64,000 bases of DNA. Source: Shimia sp. R9_2. Lineage in GTDB: Bacteria; Pseudomonadota; Alphaproteobacteria; Rhodobacterales; Rhodobacteraceae. Positions within the stretch are counted from its first letter, which is position 1. Each line of letters begins with the position of its first letter. Both the position numbers and the translations under genes were made by a program. Below the pieces are notes generated by a model that was given only the letters and a program-made list of their open reading frames with translations, had not been told where the DNA came from and made no database searches. The stretch covers positions 372,001 through 436,000 of the forward strand of contig NZ_JAGHRO010000001.1 of NCBI RefSeq assembly GCF_017743735.1, read 5' to 3'. This document shows positions 35,194 to 43,537 of the stretch, piece by piece.

Positions 35194-36528
35194 TCAGACG
35201 CCGCGTGCCCCGGCGCGTCTCAGCAGCAATGTGAGCTTGGCAAAGGCGTTGTCAATGGACGCGCTTTGGCCATCTCCAAGGTAGGAATCTAGCTCTGGCC
35301 AGGCGTTGATTGCCACATCCAAGGCGGGATCAGACCCGGTGGAATAAAGCCCTGCGCGGATCATCGTGGCGGATTGTTCATAGGCGCCCAAAAGCTTGCG
35401 GGCCTCTGTAATCACTGTATTTTCTGTTTGTGTGGCACAGTGCGGCAAGCTCCGTGATACTGACCTCAGAAGGTCCACAGCTGGGTAGCGGCCGCGCTCA
35501 GCGATCTTGCGATCCAGCACCACATGTCCATCCAACACCCCCCGCAAAATATCCGCGATCGGCTCATCCATATCCGAGCCCGCCACCAAAACACTGAATA
35601 CACCGGTGATATCGCCTTGCCCTTCCAACCCGGGGCCGGCACGTTCACACAGTGACATGATCATGTGAGAGGTCGACGGCGGATATCCCCGCAGCGCGGG
35701 CATTTCTCCGGCCGCAACGGCGACCTCACGGTGCGCCTCTGCGAATCGGGTAATCGAATCTGCCATGAAAATCACATGCTTACCCTGATCTCGAAAGTGT
35801 TCTGCCACGCTCATCGCGGCGAGAGCGCAACGCCTGCGTACGAGTGGCGATTGATCGGATGTGGCGGCGACGACGATGGAGCGCTTAAGCCCTTCAGGCC
35901 CCAAGACATGTTCAACGAATTCCCGAAGTTCACGCCCCCGTTCCCCAACCAGCGCAATGACGGCGATGTCACCTGTCATGTGACGTGCGAATTGCCCCAT
36001 GAGGCTCGATTTGCCGACACCAGATCCCGCAAACAAACCAATACGTTGGCCCTTCACGATCGGCAGCATCGTATTGAAGACCGCCATCCCGGTTTCAAGT
36101 CGGTTGCCAAGTGCCCGTCGCGCCGCCGCAGGTGGGGGCGGGTTTTTTAGGGGCCGCATTTCCGGTCCACGTAACAGAGGTTTTCCGTCAATCGGGTTTC
36201 CGTAGGGATCTATGATCCGCCCGATCCAGGCATCCGAAGGCGCGATCCCGATCTGGTCGCGCAACGCGACGCGATCTCCAATCGACACGCCATCAGGTGC
36301 CGCGTCCGGTAACATTGTCATATCGTTGCTATGCAATTGTATGACTTCACCGGAAATTCTGCGCTCATCCTGAAGTGTAACTTCTAGCAAATCTCCGATT
36401 CGCGCGACTTTGTTGAGGCCGCGCACCCTCAGAAGATTGCCCTCAACCGCGCTTACACGGCCTATGTCCTTGATTGGGCGCACTCTTTCAAGTTCCGCGC
36501 CAAGGCTTTCTAGCCCTTTTGTGTCCAT
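35194..36528 (-). CDS. fliI: Flagellar export ATPase FliI
   Basis: The ATPase of the flagellar type III export gate, 444 residues. The ATG at 36528 follows TTGGAG and gives MDTKGLESLGAELERV. The Walker A motif GSGVGKSS is at 168-175. GERGRELREF (about 196-204) and SDQSPLVRRRCALAAM are family marks. The open frame continues 573 bp upstream, but that part crosses flgB and flgC on the other strand and is not coding. fliI is alone on its strand, divergent from flgB; no fliJ lies beside it. Confidence 0.95.
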   Translation of the reverse strand: MDTKGLESLGAELERVRPIKDIGRVSAVEGNLLRVRGLNKVARIGDLLEVTLQDERRISGEVIQLHSNDMTMLPDAAPDGVSIGDRVALRDQIGIAPSDAWIGRIIDPYGNPIDGKPLLRGPEMRPLKNPPPPAAARRALGNRLETGMAVFNTMLPIVKGQRIGLFAGSGVGKSSLMGQFARHMTGDIAVIALVGERGRELREFVEHVLGPEGLKRSIVVAATSDQSPLVRRRCALAAMSVAEHFRDQGKHVIFMADSITRFAEAHREVAVAAGEMPALRGYPPSTSHMIMSLCERAGPGLEGQGDITGVFSVLVAGSDMDEPIADILRGVLDGHVVLDRKIAERGRYPAVDLLRSVSRSLPHCATQTENTVITEARKLLGAYEQSATMIRAGLYSTGSDPALDVAINAWPELDSYLGDGQSASIDNAFAKLTLLLRRAGARGV

Positions 36529-36612
36529 TGGATTCTCCAAAGTTCCTACGAAACACTTTCTAAAGGAATCAGGGTTAAGCCTTGCTTTAAGCAGTTCGAG
36601 GGAGAAGCCCCG

Positions 36613-36996
36613 ATGTTCAAATCGTTGGACGTTTTCAAAGCCGCCCATGCCATGGGCAAACATGCAGCCGCACGACAGACCGTCGTTGCGCAGAACATGG
36701 CGAATGCGGATACCCCGGGCTATCAAGCCCGCGATATCAAACCTTTCCAAGAGATTTATCAGAATGATGGCGGCAGCGGCACCATGCGTGCAACCCGCGC
36801 CGGTCATCACGGCAGCAACTTGGAGGCCTCTGACATGGCTCCAGGTCTCTCCACTGCAGAAGTTTCCCCCAACGGTAACAGCGTTTCTGTCGAAGAAGAG
36901 ATGCTGAAAGCGGTGGAAATCAAGCGCCAGCATGATCGTTCGGTCGCGATTTACAAATCTTCCATGTCTGTCCTGCGCACAGCCATCTCGCGTTAA
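36613..36996 (+). CDS. flgB: Flagellar basal-body rod protein FlgB
   Basis: A proximal rod subunit of 127 residues. The N-terminal flagellar rod motif ARQTVVAQNMANADTPGYQARD is at about 23-44, and the C-terminal helix KAVEIKRQHDRSVAIYKSSMSVLRTAI closes the protein. It is the first gene of the long plus-strand flgBC-fliEQ-flgFGAH-fliL1 operon and is divergent from fliI by 84 bp. Confidence 0.93.
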   Translation: MFKSLDVFKAAHAMGKHAAARQTVVAQNMANADTPGYQARDIKPFQEIYQNDGGSGTMRATRAGHHGSNLEASDMAPGLSTAEVSPNGNSVSVEEEMLKAVEIKRQHDRSVAIYKSSMSVLRTAISR

Positions 36997-37015
36997 TTCA
37001 CAAGGTATCTGATCT

Positions 37016-37402
37016 ATGAGCGACTTCGGTACAGCCCTAAGTGTCACCTCCTCTGGCCTACGTGCACAGGCCGCGCGCCTGCGCCACGTCTCTGAGAACA
37101 TCGCAAACGCTGATACCCCCGGGTATCAGCGTAAAACTGTTCAATTCGAAGCCGATACGGCTGCGCGAGACGGGCGCGTCTCGGTCGGCCCGGTACAGCT
37201 TGATCGTTCGGAAGGTCAGCAGATTTATGACCCCAGCCATCCAATGGCGGATGGCACCGGGAACTACATGAGCTCCAACGTTGATATGATCATCGAAATT
37301 GCGGACGCGCGCGAGGCGCAGCGCAGCTATGAAGCCAACCTCAAAATGTTCGACCAGACGCGACAGATGTCTTCGTCGCTCATGGAACTTTTACGCAAAT
37401 AA
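37016..37402 (+). CDS. flgC: Flagellar basal-body rod protein FlgC
   Basis: A proximal rod subunit of 128 residues. The N-terminal motif RHVSENIANADTPGYQRKTV is at about 24-43. YDPSHPMADGTGNYMSSNVDM and the C-terminal EANLKMFDQTRQMSSSLMELL are typical FlgC. It follows flgB after 19 bp. Confidence 0.93.
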   Translation: MSDFGTALSVTSSGLRAQAARLRHVSENIANADTPGYQRKTVQFEADTAARDGRVSVGPVQLDRSEGQQIYDPSHPMADGTGNYMSSNVDMIIEIADAREAQRSYEANLKMFDQTRQMSSSLMELLRK

Positions 37403-37424
37403 CAAGTGAATAAGGAGAGCCAGA

Positions 37425-37712
37425 ATGGATGTCCGTACAGTACTCGCCGCACAGAAATACACCGCTTCCAAGCCGGCAACCGGCCCGGCGGAAAATGCTC
37501 AAGGCGGCAATGCGCTATTTGGTCTGGCGAAAGACTTCGCCGCGACCCTGCAGGAAAGCGAGCAGGTGTCCATGCAGGCCATGACCGGCAAAGCAGATCC
37601 GCACACGCTGGTCCAAGCGTTGGCTCAGACCGAGCTGGCCGTCGAAACTGCCGTGACCGTGCGCAATAAGGTTGTGGAAGCCTATCAAGAAATCCTGCGC
37701 ATGCCCGTCTGA
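37425..37712 (+). CDS. fliE: Flagellar hook-basal body complex protein FliE
   Basis: A 95-residue protein that joins the MS ring to the rod. The C-terminal conserved part QALAQTELAVETAVTVRNKVVEAYQEILRMPV is the FliE signature. Ends in an overlap with the fliQ start (TGATG). Confidence 0.9.
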   Translation: MDVRTVLAAQKYTASKPATGPAENAQGGNALFGLAKDFAATLQESEQVSMQAMTGKADPHTLVQALAQTELAVETAVTVRNKVVEAYQEILRMPV

Positions 37713-37981
37713 TGCTGGAGCAGGCCATCTTCTTTGACACACTGCGCCAAGGTCTTTGGGTTGCAGTTCTGATCTCCACGCCGATCCTGGCTGTGGCGCT
37801 GATCTCTGGTGTGGCAGTTGGCTTGTTTCAGGCTTTGACATCCATTCAGGAAATGACGCTGACATTCGTGCCCAAGGTTCTGTGCATCGTCATCATTTTC
37901 TGGGCGACCATGGGTTTCATGGTGCAGACGCTCGTGTCGTTTTTTCAATCAAACATTATCCCGCTTGTTGTCGGAGGCTGA
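37712..37981 (+). CDS. fliQ: Flagellar export gate protein FliQ
   Basis: An 89-residue export-gate protein with two predicted helices at about 13-40 and 49-75. The start LEQAIFFDTLRQGLWVAVLIS and VAVGLFQALTSIQEMTLTFVPK are diagnostic. It overlaps fliE by one base and is followed by flgF after 2 bp. fliP and fliR lie in the two other flagellar operons. Confidence 0.92.
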   Translation: MLEQAIFFDTLRQGLWVAVLISTPILAVALISGVAVGLFQALTSIQEMTLTFVPKVLCIVIIFWATMGFMVQTLVSFFQSNIIPLVVGG

Positions 37982-37983
37982 CT

Positions 37984-38697
37984 ATGGATAACGCCGGTTA
38001 CACCACCCTGACCCGTCAATCTGGTCTGAAACGAGAGATGACCGTATTGGCCAACAACATCGCCAATGCGGCGACAACGGGCTATCGCGCAGAAGGTATC
38101 ACCTTCTCGGAATTCATTAAATCTGCGCCAGGGACTGAAAGTATCTCTATGGCCGCTGCCAATGTGCAGACGACGTCGCTTGAGCAGGGCGCTCTGAAAA
38201 AGACCGGTGGCAGCTTTGATTTCGCGGTCGAAGGTACAGGGTTCTTCCTCATTCAGACCCCTGAAGGGGAACGACTGACTCGTGCGGGGGCTTTTACGCC
38301 AAATGAGAATGGTGATTTGGTCACCATGGATGGCAACCTGGTTCTGGATGCTGGCGGTGCGCCGGTCTTTATTCCGCCAGATGCCAAGGGCGTTGATGTG
38401 GCCTCAGACGGTACGCTGAGTGTTGATGGTCAGCCGCTTGGGCAGATTGGTCTCTATCGACCGACGAATCCGCTCGATCTCAGACGTGAGTCGGGCACTC
38501 TGTTTGAAGCGCCGGATGGATACGAACCCATCGAAGATGGGCGTATTTTGCAGGGCTTCTTGGAAAGTTCCAACGTCAATCCGATCAACCAAATTTCGCG
38601 CATGATCGAGGTGCAACGCGCCTATGAGATGGGCCAAACCTTCCTCGACAATGAACACAACCGCATTCGCGACGCGGTAAAAACACTAGTCAAGTAA
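37984..38697 (+). CDS. flgF: Flagellar basal-body rod protein FlgF
   Basis: A proximal rod subunit, 237 residues from the ATG at 37984 (GGAGG ribosome binding site inside the fliQ end). N-terminal KREMTVLANNIANAATTGYRAEG and C-terminal GFLESSNVNPINQISRMIEVQRAYEMGQ are typical. The longer open frame from 37756 runs through fliQ in another frame and is rejected. Confidence 0.93.
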   Translation: MDNAGYTTLTRQSGLKREMTVLANNIANAATTGYRAEGITFSEFIKSAPGTESISMAAANVQTTSLEQGALKKTGGSFDFAVEGTGFFLIQTPEGERLTRAGAFTPNENGDLVTMDGNLVLDAGGAPVFIPPDAKGVDVASDGTLSVDGQPLGQIGLYRPTNPLDLRRESGTLFEAPDGYEPIEDGRILQGFLESSNVNPINQISRMIEVQRAYEMGQTFLDNEHNRIRDAVKTLVK

Positions 38698-38712
38698 CCA
38701 GAGGATTTTGCC

Positions 38713-39498
38713 ATGCGGGCCCTTACGATTGCAGCCACAGGTATGAGCGCACAGCAGCTGCGTGTCGAAACCATTTCCAACAACCTCGCCAACATGTCGA
38801 CCACTGGCTACAACGCACGTCGCGCTGAATTTGCCGACCTGCACTACCAGCAAGTGTCGCGCGCTGGTGCCATCAGCGCTTCTGACGGGTCTGTTCTGCC
38901 GACGGGTGTGCAGGTCGGTCTAGGTGTGCGCCCATCCGCGATTTCCGTTCAGCTCGAACAGGGCTCGCTGTCCAACACCGGTGGTGACCTTGATGTGGCC
39001 ATCGAAGGCAAAGGCTATTTTGAGGTGGCACTGCCTTCTGGACAGTCTGCGTATACCCGTGATGGTGGTCTGAAACGCAGTGCCGACGGTCTGATCGTGA
39101 CATCCGATGGCTTCCCTGTGGCGCCTCAGATCACGATCCCCGAAGATGCGCGGAGCATCTCCATCAACGGTGATGGTGAAGTCTACGCGTATTTCAACGA
39201 CTCCCCTGACGCTGAACTTTTGGGGCAGTTCTCTTTGGCCAATTTCTCAAATGCAAAAGGGCTAGAGGCGATTGGTGGAAACCTGTTCCTTGAAACCGAG
39301 GCGTCTGGCGCTCCTGCCGTGTCCGACCCGGGGCAAGATGGTCTGGGGACCATTCGCCAAGGCTTCCTTGAGGACAGCTCCGTGGATGCTGTACGCGAAG
39401 TGACCGAGCTGATTGAGGCGCAACGTGGCTACGAAATGAACGCCAAAGTTATCACCGCGGCCGACCAGATGATGGCTGCCACAGCGCAGGTAAGATAA
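38713..39498 (+). CDS. flgG: Flagellar distal rod protein FlgG
   Basis: The distal rod subunit, 261 residues, the length expected for FlgG. The N-terminus MRALTIAATGMSAQQLRVET then ISNNLANMSTTGYNARRAEF is classic. The C-terminus GFLEDSSVDAVREVTELIEAQRGYEMNAKVITAADQMM (in two parts) is equally diagnostic. Confidence 0.95.
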   Translation: MRALTIAATGMSAQQLRVETISNNLANMSTTGYNARRAEFADLHYQQVSRAGAISASDGSVLPTGVQVGLGVRPSAISVQLEQGSLSNTGGDLDVAIEGKGYFEVALPSGQSAYTRDGGLKRSADGLIVTSDGFPVAPQITIPEDARSISINGDGEVYAYFNDSPDAELLGQFSLANFSNAKGLEAIGGNLFLETEASGAPAVSDPGQDGLGTIRQGFLEDSSVDAVREVTELIEAQRGYEMNAKVITAADQMMAATAQVR

Positions 39499-39499
39499 A

Positions 39500-39919
39500 A
39501 TGAAACGCATCCTTGCAGCTCTACTTTTGGTTTGTGCGGCACCGGTTTCGGCTGAAATCGTTGTGGCGACACAAACCATCCGAGCCAATACCATCGTCAC
39601 TGCCGACGCTGTTGGTCTCAAACAGGGTGATGTCGCCGGGGTGCATTCTGACCTTGAAGCCGTCATCGGGCTCGAAGCACGAAAGGCGATCTATCCCGGC
39701 CGCCCCGTGCGACTTGGCGATGTTGGTGCGCCGGCATTGGTCGAGCGCAACCAAATCGTGACACTCAGGTACAACTCGGGAGGTCTCGAGATTCTAACCG
39801 AAGGGCGCTCTTTGGCGCGTGCAGGTGCCGGAGAGGCTTTGCGCGTCATGAATATTGGATCCCGGTCAACAGTGACTGGGACTGTAATGCCGGACGGCAG
39901 CGTCCACGTGTCTAACTAA
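39500..39919 (+). CDS. flgA: P-ring assembly chaperone FlgA (short form)
   Basis: A periplasmic chaperone for FlgI of 139 residues, shorter than enteric FlgA (about 220). A signal peptide (MKRILAALLLVCAAPVSA) precedes a SAF-type domain (IRANTIVTADAVGLKQGDV, then GRPVRLGDVGAPALVERNQIVTL). The missing N-terminal wing is usual for alphaproteobacterial forms. The client flgI is not in the window. Confidence 0.85.
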   Translation: MKRILAALLLVCAAPVSAEIVVATQTIRANTIVTADAVGLKQGDVAGVHSDLEAVIGLEARKAIYPGRPVRLGDVGAPALVERNQIVTLRYNSGGLEILTEGRSLARAGAGEALRVMNIGSRSTVTGTVMPDGSVHVSN

Positions 39920-39928
39920 AGGAAGAGA

Positions 39929-40663
39929 ATGGTGCGTCTTTTTTCAGCAGTTCTCGTGATCTCAGCGCTGGCCATCTCTGGGTGCGCGCGTATGGACCAC
40001 ATCGGCAAAGCGCCTAGCTTTACGCCGACCACGAATAATCAAGAGCACTATGCGATGATGAATCCACCGCTGCCGGCTCAAACCAACGTATCCCGGCGCT
40101 CTGACAGTGCCTCTCTTTGGAGTGGCAATAAGCAGTCCCTGCTTGGCGATCGCCGTGCCGCGCAGCGTGGCGACATTCTGACTGTTGTCATTGAGGTGGA
40201 TGAAGAAGCTGAAATCGACAATGAAACCGAGCGTAACCGCAGCGGCTCTGAAAGCCTGAGTGTTCCGCAGCTGATCGGCATCCCTCAGCGTGTCAACGAC
40301 AGGCTGCCAGATGGCGCAACGACGGATCCCTTGGTGGATCTGACCTCTACAAGCAGCAGCAGCGGCGATGGCTCTGTGAAACGTAGCGAAAAACTCACGC
40401 TCCGCGTCGCCGCAACAATCGTGGATGTGCTGCCAAATGGCGTGCTTGCCATCCAGGGTACGCAGGAACTCCGTGTGAACTTTGAGCTTCGGGAGCTTCT
40501 GGTTTCTGGATATGTGCGACCAGCCGATATTTCTCGCAAAAACGAGATCACTTTTGACAAAATCGCGTCGGCGCGTGTCTCTTACGGTGGCCGTGGGCAG
40601 ATCACTGACGTGCAACAACCCCGCATTGGACAGCAAGTCCTCGATGCTGTGCTGCCCTTCTGA
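39929..40663 (+). CDS. flgH: Flagellar L-ring lipoprotein FlgH
   Basis: Forms the outer-membrane L-ring. It is a 244-residue lipoprotein with a lipobox ISGC that places the lipidated cysteine at C19. SLWSGNKQSLLGDRRAAQRGDILTVVIE and GVLAIQGTQELRVNFE are FlgH signatures. The C-terminal ITDVQQPRIGQQVLDAVLPF is conserved. It lies 9 bp after flgA. Confidence 0.95.
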   Translation: MVRLFSAVLVISALAISGCARMDHIGKAPSFTPTTNNQEHYAMMNPPLPAQTNVSRRSDSASLWSGNKQSLLGDRRAAQRGDILTVVIEVDEEAEIDNETERNRSGSESLSVPQLIGIPQRVNDRLPDGATTDPLVDLTSTSSSSGDGSVKRSEKLTLRVAATIVDVLPNGVLAIQGTQELRVNFELRELLVSGYVRPADISRKNEITFDKIASARVSYGGRGQITDVQQPRIGQQVLDAVLPF

Positions 40664-40675
40664 TCAAGGTTTCCC

Positions 40676-41194
40676 ATGAAAAAACTTCTCCCAATCATCA
40701 TGTTGCTCGTCGGTGTTGGCGCGGGTGTGGGTGCAGGGCTTGCCCTGCGCCCGGCACCGGAACCTCCGGCTATGGATGCAGAGATGGCTGACGGTGCCGA
40801 ACACGCCGACGAGCACGACATGAAAAAGGAAATGAAAAAGGAAGAGAAGGCTGACGGCCCACCACAGGGGCGCGAATATGTTGAACTGGTTGATCAGTTC
40901 ATCATCCCGGTCGTGAACGACAGTTCTGTCACCTCGCTGATCTTGATCACACTCACGCTGGAAGTTGACTCCGGCGCCACGGAGCGGGTGTTCCAGGCCG
41001 AGCCACGTATTCGAGGTGCGTTGTTGCAAGCGATGTTTGATCACGCAAATATTGGCGGATTTAATGGCGCTTTCACAAACTCAAGCAAGCTTGAGCCACT
41101 TCGTCAGACCTTCGTAGAGGTGGCGCAAAAAGTGTATGGCGACGAGATTTCTGACGTCTTGATCGTGCAAATTACCCGCCAGGACGTGTCGTAA
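40676..41194 (+). CDS. FliL-family protein 1 (FliL1), at the end of the flgBC operon
   Basis: A 172-residue inner-membrane protein with a single N-terminal helix (residues about 5-27). A charged linker rich in Glu, Lys and Met (HDMKKEMKKEEKADG) follows. The C-terminal FliL-like periplasmic domain (YVELVDQFIIPVVNDSSVTSLILITLTLEV) closes the protein. It is clearly different from the second FliL-family gene at 51017-51514. Which copy acts at the stator cannot be told from sequence. Confidence 0.8.
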   Translation: MKKLLPIIMLLVGVGAGVGAGLALRPAPEPPAMDAEMADGAEHADEHDMKKEMKKEEKADGPPQGREYVELVDQFIIPVVNDSSVTSLILITLTLEVDSGATERVFQAEPRIRGALLQAMFDHANIGGFNGAFTNSSKLEPLRQTFVEVAQKVYGDEISDVLIVQITRQDVS

Positions 41195-41224
41195 GAGGCA
41201 AGGGCTCTCCCTTCTAACGACGAC

Positions 41225-41267
41225 CAAAAAAAGAACGCGCCGAGCAATAGCTCTGGCGCGTTTTTTT
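41225..41267. terminator. Bidirectional terminator between fliL1 and the fliJ-like gene
   Basis: AACGCGCC-GAGC-aata-GCTCT-GGCGCGTT forms a long stem with AAAAAAA before it and TTTTTTT after it, suited to both convergent operons. Confidence 0.88.
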
Positions 41268-41676
41268 ATCCGCAGTTGAGCTTGGTTTCCATAACGGCTT
41301 CGATCAGCGCGGTTTGCAGCTTTTGGCGGCGTTTGCTTTCTGCATCTTCAAGCAAGGTCTGCATGACATCTGCTTTGCCGAAGTGCTTTTGCAGTTCTCG
41401 AAACGCCATCTCCTTGCGCACCAAGACATTGGCGAGCTGGTGGTTCAAGATTTTGCGGTTGCGGCCAATCCAATTGTTCCATGCCAGATCGCCACCCGTC
41501 ATACGCAAGGCGCTGTCATGGTGCATCGTTTCGCGCCCGTTTTTCTCTTGCTCGGTGAGATCATTGAGCAAGCCACGCAGCTTTGTTTCTTCTGCTTGTA
41601 CGACTTGCATGGCGGCCTGTGCCTTTTGGTAGCGGGCCTGAGTGATCACGTTCAGCTCTTTCAAATCCTCGCTCAT
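41266..41676 (-). CDS. FliJ-like coiled-coil protein (136 aa)
   Basis: A soluble, nearly all-helical protein. Two long coiled-coil segments (about 10-50 and 75-125) are separated by a short DSALRMTGGDLAWNNWIGRNR segment. Length and layout match FliJ, which joins FliI to FlhA. In enteric FliJ the two helices are also joined by a short segment with a conserved tryptophan (NRWINYQQFI, from memory) comparable to LAWNNWIGRNR. It is the last gene of the flhA-fliR-flhB operon and overlaps flhB by 4 bp. fliI has no other FliJ beside it. The match is by pattern, not by a search. Confidence 0.55.
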   Translation of the reverse strand: MSEDLKELNVITQARYQKAQAAMQVVQAEETKLRGLLNDLTEQEKNGRETMHHDSALRMTGGDLAWNNWIGRNRKILNHQLANVLVRKEMAFRELQKHFGKADVMQTLLEDAESKRRQKLQTALIEAVMETKLNCG

Positions 41677-42764
41677 ACCCGTCCTTTCGCGCGTTGGCGC
41701 ATGGCATCTGCAAAGCGTATGGCTGCCGCCACCGCGGCATATTGCTCAACCGGAATTTCCTGACCGATCTCTACAATCGCATGCAACGCACGTGCAGTTG
41801 GGGGATCCCGGTGGATTGGAATGGCGGCTTCTTGCGCCTTTTCTCTGATGCGCGCGGCGATCTCATCGACACCCTTGGCAACGCAGACCGGTGCTTCGCC
41901 AGGGAGGCGCGACCATTTGAGCGCAACGGCATAATGTGTCGGGTTAACGATGATGACATCTGCTTCCGGCACGTCCGCCAGCATCTGGTTCATCGCGATT
42001 TCCTGACCTTTCTGGCGGCGCTGTTGTTTCATATGTGGGTCGCCCTCAGATTCTTTCTGCTCGTCGGTCATCTCTTTGCGGGTCATCATGTTTTTGCGGA
42101 TGTGTTCGGCGCGCTGCCAGAAATAATCCACAGCTGCGATAGAGGCAGCGACGATGATCACGATCATCAAGAACTCGAGCATCAGCCGCCCAAGCAGGGC
42201 CGGTACCATGATGGCATCGAGCTGGATCGAGGAGGCCATTTCAGGCATCCGTATGTTCAAGAAGATACCGAGGCAAATCGAGTAGATCGCAAGCTTCGCA
42301 AAGCTTTTCGCAAATTCAAAAAGCCCATTGCGCCCGAATTTGTTTTTGGCATTTGAAATTGGGCTGATCTTTGAAAGCTTGGGCTGAATTTTTGAAGGGG
42401 CGAAGATAAATGCGTTCTGAGCGATGATGCTGAGGATCACAGCGATCATCGGGATCACGAACCATGGTGCCACAGCCCAAATCATCTCCAGCATGATGCC
42501 GCCAATTGGGGCAGAAGGACTGCCTTCAAAAACCAGCGGTGCGATGGATTCTGCCTGATCCAGAAGAACCATCAGACCATTTCCAGCCGCTTTGATGGTG
42601 CCTGCACCCACAGCCAGAAAAGCCAGTGTGATACCTAGATATCCTGCGGCGACCGATACATCGGCAGATTTTGCGATTTCACCTTTTTTTCGTGCCTGAT
42701 CCAGTTTCTGCTGGGTTGGCTCAAAGGACTTTTCGCTGTCGTTCTCCTGACCGCCTCCGCTCAT
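41673..42764 (-). CDS. flhB: Flagellar export gate switch protein FlhB
   Basis: A 363-residue export-gate protein with four predicted membrane helices (about 40-65, 90-120, 155-172, 190-215). The cytosolic domain carries the autocleavage site NPTH at 274-277, with cleavage expected after N274. The N-terminal KSFEPTQQKLDQARKKGEIAKSADV is diagnostic. Cleavage switches export from hook to filament substrates together with FliK, encoded in the same cluster. It overlaps fliR by 4 bp. Confidence 0.95.
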   Translation of the reverse strand: MSGGGQENDSEKSFEPTQQKLDQARKKGEIAKSADVSVAAGYLGITLAFLAVGAGTIKAAGNGLMVLLDQAESIAPLVFEGSPSAPIGGIMLEMIWAVAPWFVIPMIAVILSIIAQNAFIFAPSKIQPKLSKISPISNAKNKFGRNGLFEFAKSFAKLAIYSICLGIFLNIRMPEMASSIQLDAIMVPALLGRLMLEFLMIVIIVAASIAAVDYFWQRAEHIRKNMMTRKEMTDEQKESEGDPHMKQQRRQKGQEIAMNQMLADVPEADVIIVNPTHYAVALKWSRLPGEAPVCVAKGVDEIAARIREKAQEAAIPIHRDPPTARALHAIVEIGQEIPVEQYAAVAAAIRFADAMRQRAKGRV

Positions 42765-43537
42765 CTCAATCCCTCAACTGGGTTGATCATGAAACCCTGG
42801 AGCGCCCCCCACCAGAGCGCCAGGAGCGCTGGGGCGACAAGAAACAGAAGAAACAGGCCGCCTGCCGTAATGAGTGGCGCACCAACAAAGGCCACCATCA
42901 GCTGTGGCATGGCGCGGTTAATAACACCGAGCATAAGGTTGTAGATCGCTGAAATGATTACAAAAGGCGCAGCCAGTCGGAACGCCATGGCAAAAGCCGC
43001 CGAAACCTGAGGAACGCCCCATTCGGTCATAATTTCACGCGCGGGGAAAACGCCCGCTGGAAACAGAATGTAAGATCCGATGAGAAATTGCGCGACATAG
43101 ACGTGCAGGCCCATGGTCACCGCAAGCGCGGTGCCGCCAAGTGCCAGCACGTTACCGACGGCGGGCAAGGGTTCACCAGAAGCACCGCCAAACAATTGGG
43201 CCAGAGAGGTGGATTGACCTGCAATGGTGCCTGCGGTTTGTAGGGCAAAGACGAACATTCGCACCGAAATGCCCATCAACAGACCGATCAGACCTTCGGT
43301 GGCGGTATACCTCGCGATTTCACCAACGCCGGGAGGTACGGTTTCAAAGACTGGTACTGCCGGGGCAATGATGGCGGTGAATGCCAGAGCTACGCCAAGC
43401 TTGATCCGCGGTGGGACGCTGGTTTCGCCAAAGGCGGGTAATACAGACACCGCTGCGCCAACCCGCAAAAACACGAGAAAACCATGCCAGAGCATGGTTT
43501 CTGTCATATTCATTAGCGCGAGCGCATTTTCCATCAT
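42761..43537 (-). CDS. fliR: Flagellar export gate protein FliR
   Basis: A 258-residue export-gate protein with about six hydrophobic segments. FLVFLRVGAAVSVLPAFGETSVPPRIKLGVALAFT and the C-terminal FVIISAIYNLMLGVINRAMPQLMVAFVGAPLIT (split segments) are typical. It overlaps both flhA and flhB by 4 bp, so the three gate genes are translationally coupled. Confidence 0.93.
   Translation of the reverse strand: MMENALALMNMTETMLWHGFLVFLRVGAAVSVLPAFGETSVPPRIKLGVALAFTAIIAPAVPVFETVPPGVGEIARYTATEGLIGLLMGISVRMFVFALQTAGTIAGQSTSLAQLFGGASGEPLPAVGNVLALGGTALAVTMGLHVYVAQFLIGSYILFPAGVFPAREIMTEWGVPQVSAAFAMAFRLAAPFVIISAIYNLMLGVINRAMPQLMVAFVGAPLITAGGLFLLFLVAPALLALWWGALQGFMINPVEGLR

Noticed and set aside
36575-36590. 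CtrA box in the fliI-flgB gap
   Set aside because: TTAA-GCCTTGCT-TTAA has an 8-bp spacer, not 7. It may still be used, but it does not fit the consensus.
36529-37101. N-terminal extension of the fliI frame
   Set aside because: FliI homology begins at the ATG at 36528 with a good ribosome binding site. The extension is antisense to flgB and the start of flgC.
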